Shown piece after piece: positions 4,076 to 6,014 of a stretch of DNA of 6,014 nucleotides. The notes below the pieces were generated by a model, which saw nothing but the letters and a program-made list of their open reading frames with translations, had not been told where the DNA came from and made no database searches. The translations under genes and the position numbers were made by a program. Numbering within the stretch: the first letter of the stretch is position 1; every line of letters starts with the position of its first letter. The stretch is from Bacillota bacterium (GTDB taxonomy: Bacteria; Bacillota; Clostridia; Peptostreptococcales; Anaerovoracaceae). The stretch lies in assembly GCA_016280485.1 (NCBI GenBank), contig JAEEGU010000077.1, positions 1-6,014 of the forward strand, in the 5' to 3' direction.

Positions 4076-4671
4076 GAACCTATATTAGCGGTGGAATCAC
4101 CGGGAAGAAAGATTATCTCGAAAAGTTTATTGCAGCAGAAGAAGAGCTGCGAAAGGAATACGGCGATGTTGAAATCGTAAACCCTGCATACATGTCAAAA
4201 ACCATCGATTGCTTCAGTCACAAGAAACAGGTCGAGTTCTGTTTTGAGCTGCTGAAGGAATGCGACGCCATCTACCTCTTGGAAGGGTGGGAAGAGAGCT
4301 ACGGAGCTCAGGCAGAATATGGCTATGCGGTAGCAGCCGGAATTATGATAGTCGAGCAAAGCCGCTTTTTATTGCCAAGAAAGAAGGAAATGACATTCAA
4401 GATGAGAAAGTGCGAAATTTGCGGCAAGGAGTTCACCCCGAAGGCAGGAAACGCGAAGTTCTGCTCGGAGGAATGCCGAAAACAGCGTGAGAAGTTCTAC
4501 TTCGAGAACCGGAAACCACGCAAAAGAGAACCGGAACCAAAGCCAAAAGAAAAGGTAAGACCATCCAAAGCGTTCGACATCGAAGCTGAAGCCAGAAAAG
4601 AAGGCAAACATTATGCAGATATTCAAAAAGAACAGACCTTAAAAATGGTCGGAAAGGTAGAGACATGTTAG
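4072..4671 (+). CDS. DUF4406 protein fused to a C-terminal zinc-finger domain
   Basis: A 199-aa protein from the GTG start. Residues 1-95 are a DUF4406 domain: TYISGGITG, VEIVNPAYM, the CDAIYLLEGWEESYGAQAEY segment and AVAAGIMIV. DUF4406 belongs to the nucleoside 2-deoxyribosyltransferase-like fold, and Glu82 in GAQAEYG sits where that fold keeps its conserved acidic residue. Substrate and activity are unknown. Residues 114-135 form a separate zinc finger, CEIC and CSEEC (Cys 114, 117, 131, 135). A Lys/Pro-rich linker (KPRKREPEPKPKEKVRPSKA) and a helical tail follow. DUF4406 phage proteins normally end near residue 100-110, so this is an in-frame fusion, or a second product starts at internal ATG 4390 or 4402. 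It overlaps the previous gene as GTGA and the next by seven bases. Confidence 0.85.
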   Translation: MRTYISGGITGKKDYLEKFIAAEEELRKEYGDVEIVNPAYMSKTIDCFSHKKQVEFCFELLKECDAIYLLEGWEESYGAQAEYGYAVAAGIMIVEQSRFLLPRKKEMTFKMRKCEICGKEFTPKAGNAKFCSEECRKQREKFYFENRKPRKREPEPKPKEKVRPSKAFDIEAEARKEGKHYADIQKEQTLKMVGKVETC

Positions 4672-4994
4672 AGAGAGTAAACGAGCTTCTCAATGAAGAA
4701 GTCAGCGGCAGCAGAGAGGCGGCCATCGCTCCATACGTCAAAGAGACACTGCTCCAGTTCGCCGAAGCAGAGCCGGAGTTCGCGCAAGCGATTGTGCAAA
4801 AGGACGGGAGCTTCGCCGAATGCTGCAAGGAATGCGTTAAAAATGCGAACAGCCACATTTCAGACAAAGATGTGTACGAGGCTGCGGCCAAATACTACTT
4901 CCCGGGAGCGACGGTCAAGTTTGAAATGACCATCAACCTTGTCGGAGAAGCCGAAAAGCCAAACCTTGTCATAGATTTCACCGACTTCTGTTAG
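4665..4994 (+). CDS. PcfK-like protein, AcrIIA9-family anti-CRISPR candidate
   Basis: A 109-aa acidic protein matching the PcfK-like layout: an N-terminal helix (LERVNELLNEE), FAEAEPEFAQAIVQKDGSFA, ECCKECVKNANS, then ISDKDVYEAAAKYYFPG before a C-terminal strand (VKFEMTINLVGEAEKPNLVI). PcfK was named on a conjugative plasmid, and the Cas9 inhibitor AcrIIA9 belongs to the same family, so inhibition of a type II CRISPR system is possible. Most family members are untested and this one is divergent. The PcfJ-like gene immediately downstream is the usual partner and strengthens the call. AAAGG seven bases upstream supports the start, which overlaps the DUF4406 stop by seven bases. Confidence 0.7.
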   Translation: MLERVNELLNEEVSGSREAAIAPYVKETLLQFAEAEPEFAQAIVQKDGSFAECCKECVKNANSHISDKDVYEAAAKYYFPGATVKFEMTINLVGEAEKPNLVIDFTDFC

Positions 4995-5004
4995 GAGGCG
5001 TGAC

Positions 5005-6014
5005 ATGTATTTGAGAGAGATAAAGAAATACCCTGGCGGAGCCCCAAAGCCTCGCCCGAAAGATATCGAAGATATCGAAGACAAGTTCACTAAATATGTT
5101 TTCTATAAAAACGAAAAAAAGGCGGTCCACGTGATCACGACATGTTGCCACCGGGACACTTACATCGACAACATGCCGAGGTTGCTTAAACCGAACCTTA
5201 GACTATTCTTAAACTACCACAAGCACAATGCCGAATTGCCATGCCCTCTTTGCGGGAAACTAGCCACGGTCAAGGCTATGGGCAGAGTGTCGAATAATTT
5301 ATACGAAGCGTGCTTGTTCGCCATACTCACCCGGAGGGAAAGCGATATCTATTCAATTTATGCGTGGGCACACCGGCGCGGTCTCGAAAAGGATGTATCT
5401 GTTCATATAGAGCAGGTATGTAAATACCAGCCGGGCAAAGTCACCGCATACGAAAGGTCATGGTGCACCGGAGATTTTCGCAAAACCGTGTACTCAAAAT
5501 ACAACTTCAAAAGCCTACCTGAAGAATGCAATCCTCTTTACACGATAGGAATGGATAACCTCGCAATGACTCCGTTCAAGTACATCCCATTTCACGAACG
5601 TAAAATATCAAGGCAGCTCTGCCTTGCGGCGTTTTACCCGAGTCAAATGGAAATGCTCCTAAAGCTCGAATGGGATGGCATCGTACGGGACATGCTGTTC
5701 AACCGCCGAAAAAACGCAGCTATTTTCGACTGGGATGCCAAAGACCCGAAAAAGGCATGGAAAATCTCAAAAGAAATGATGCGCGTCGCGCAAGATAACG
5801 ACTTCAACCACTATCCGTGGGCCCTCCGAGAATGGCTGAAATGGAAAAAGGTAGACAACCGAATCACCATTGAAGACATGAAATGGCGCGCTTGGCTCGA
5901 AATGACAAAGAAATTACCGATAAAGGTGAATACTTACGAGCTGTTGAAGTATTGCAAGAAACTGCCGAAGGCTGACTGCCAGACATGGCTATATAAGGAC
6001 TATATCGAAATGGC
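5005..6014 (+). CDS. PcfJ-like protein (partial, cut by right edge)
   Basis: The frame is open from the ATG to the end of the window (336 codons). AGGAGG at 4993-4998 stands six bases before the start. Residues 47-49 (CCH) and 80-83 (CPLC, followed by GK) form a zinc-ribbon-like site. The middle has the features I associate with PcfJ proteins: RISRQLCLAAFYPSQMEMLL-like text near residues 205-225, then LEWDGIVRDML, and FDWDAKDPKKAWKISKEMMR near 246. PcfJ-like proteins are found on conjugative plasmids and in Clostridia phages next to PcfK; their biochemical role is unknown. The family is usually longer, so much of the C-terminus is missing. A tandem 9-base repeat near the start duplicates Asp-Ile-Glu. 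Confidence 0.78.
   Translation, partial: MYLREIKKYPGGAPKPRPKDIEDIEDKFTKYVFYKNEKKAVHVITTCCHRDTYIDNMPRLLKPNLRLFLNYHKHNAELPCPLCGKLATVKAMGRVSNNLYEACLFAILTRRESDIYSIYAWAHRRGLEKDVSVHIEQVCKYQPGKVTAYERSWCTGDFRKTVYSKYNFKSLPEECNPLYTIGMDNLAMTPFKYIPFHERKISRQLCLAAFYPSQMEMLLKLEWDGIVRDMLFNRRKNAAIFDWDAKDPKKAWKISKEMMRVAQDNDFNHYPWALREWLKWKKVDNRITIEDMKWRAWLEMTKKLPIKVNTYELLKYCKKLPKADCQTWLYKDYIEM
5062..5079 (+). repeat. Tandem 9-bp repeat in the PcfJ-like gene
   Basis: GATATCGAA occurs twice in tandem and in frame, encoding DIE-DIE in the acidic N-terminal segment. It probably arose by slippage and keeps the frame. Confidence 0.6.

Noticed and set aside
4433..4891. 152-codon minus-strand frame under the DUF4406 and PcfK-like genes
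   Set aside because: Ser/Leu-rich antisense shadow without a ribosome site, opposite two well-supported genes.
1..6014. CRISPR array, tRNA, rRNA, insertion sequence or attachment site
   Set aside because: No regularly spaced repeats beyond the operators, no cloverleaf or rRNA-like sequence, no transposase gene and no terminal inverted repeats were seen; the att site probably lies left of the integrase, outside the window.

Overview
The window looks like the left end of the early region of a temperate phage (prophage) of a low-to-moderate GC Clostridia-type Firmicute. Three things support this. Strong purine-rich Shine-Dalgarno sites (AAGGAGG) stand before most genes. Arg codons are often AGA/AGG in an A-rich coding strand. 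The layout is a lysogeny module transcribed leftward, facing a long rightward operon of very small, tightly packed genes. No host gene, tRNA or attachment site is visible.

Left part (1-941, minus strand): a tyrosine recombinase (integrase), cut by the left edge just after its first catalytic Arg, lies downstream of and overlaps a 119-aa HTH repressor. The repressor carries no visible self-cleavage domain. Middle (942-1117): a divergent control region has a consensus rightward promoter (TTGACA-17-TATGAT), a leftward repressor promoter (TTGATT-18-TATAAT) and a set of ACC-N7-GGT operators. Two operators are clear, a third half-like copy lies over the next start codon at 30-31 bp spacing, and a perfect-armed copy lies further down at 1336-1352, before the third gene.

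Right part (1118-6014, plus strand): a Cro-like HTH gene, then a small winged-helix-like protein (excisionase candidate), a 40-aa Cys-rich microprotein, a DUF6273 protein with an A-poor C-terminal end followed by a GC-rich hairpin, and a train of short Cys-pair (zinc-ribbon-like) proteins. The train is interrupted by a membrane-anchored 3D-domain protein. It continues into a DUF4406 protein fused to a zinc-finger tail, a PcfK-like protein (the family that includes the anti-CRISPR AcrIIA9) and a PcfJ-like protein cut by the right edge. Most junctions are ATGA/GTGA or short overlaps, so 1118 to the right end is probably one transcription unit under repressor control.

The most interesting points are the phased operator array, the DUF6273 gene with a layout resembling the variable region of a diversity-generating retroelement, and the PcfK/AcrIIA9-like plus PcfJ pair inside a phage early operon. 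No reverse transcriptase, template repeat, CRISPR array, rRNA or tRNA is seen. There is no gene-free stretch over 300 bases; the longest is the 176-bp divergent control region.
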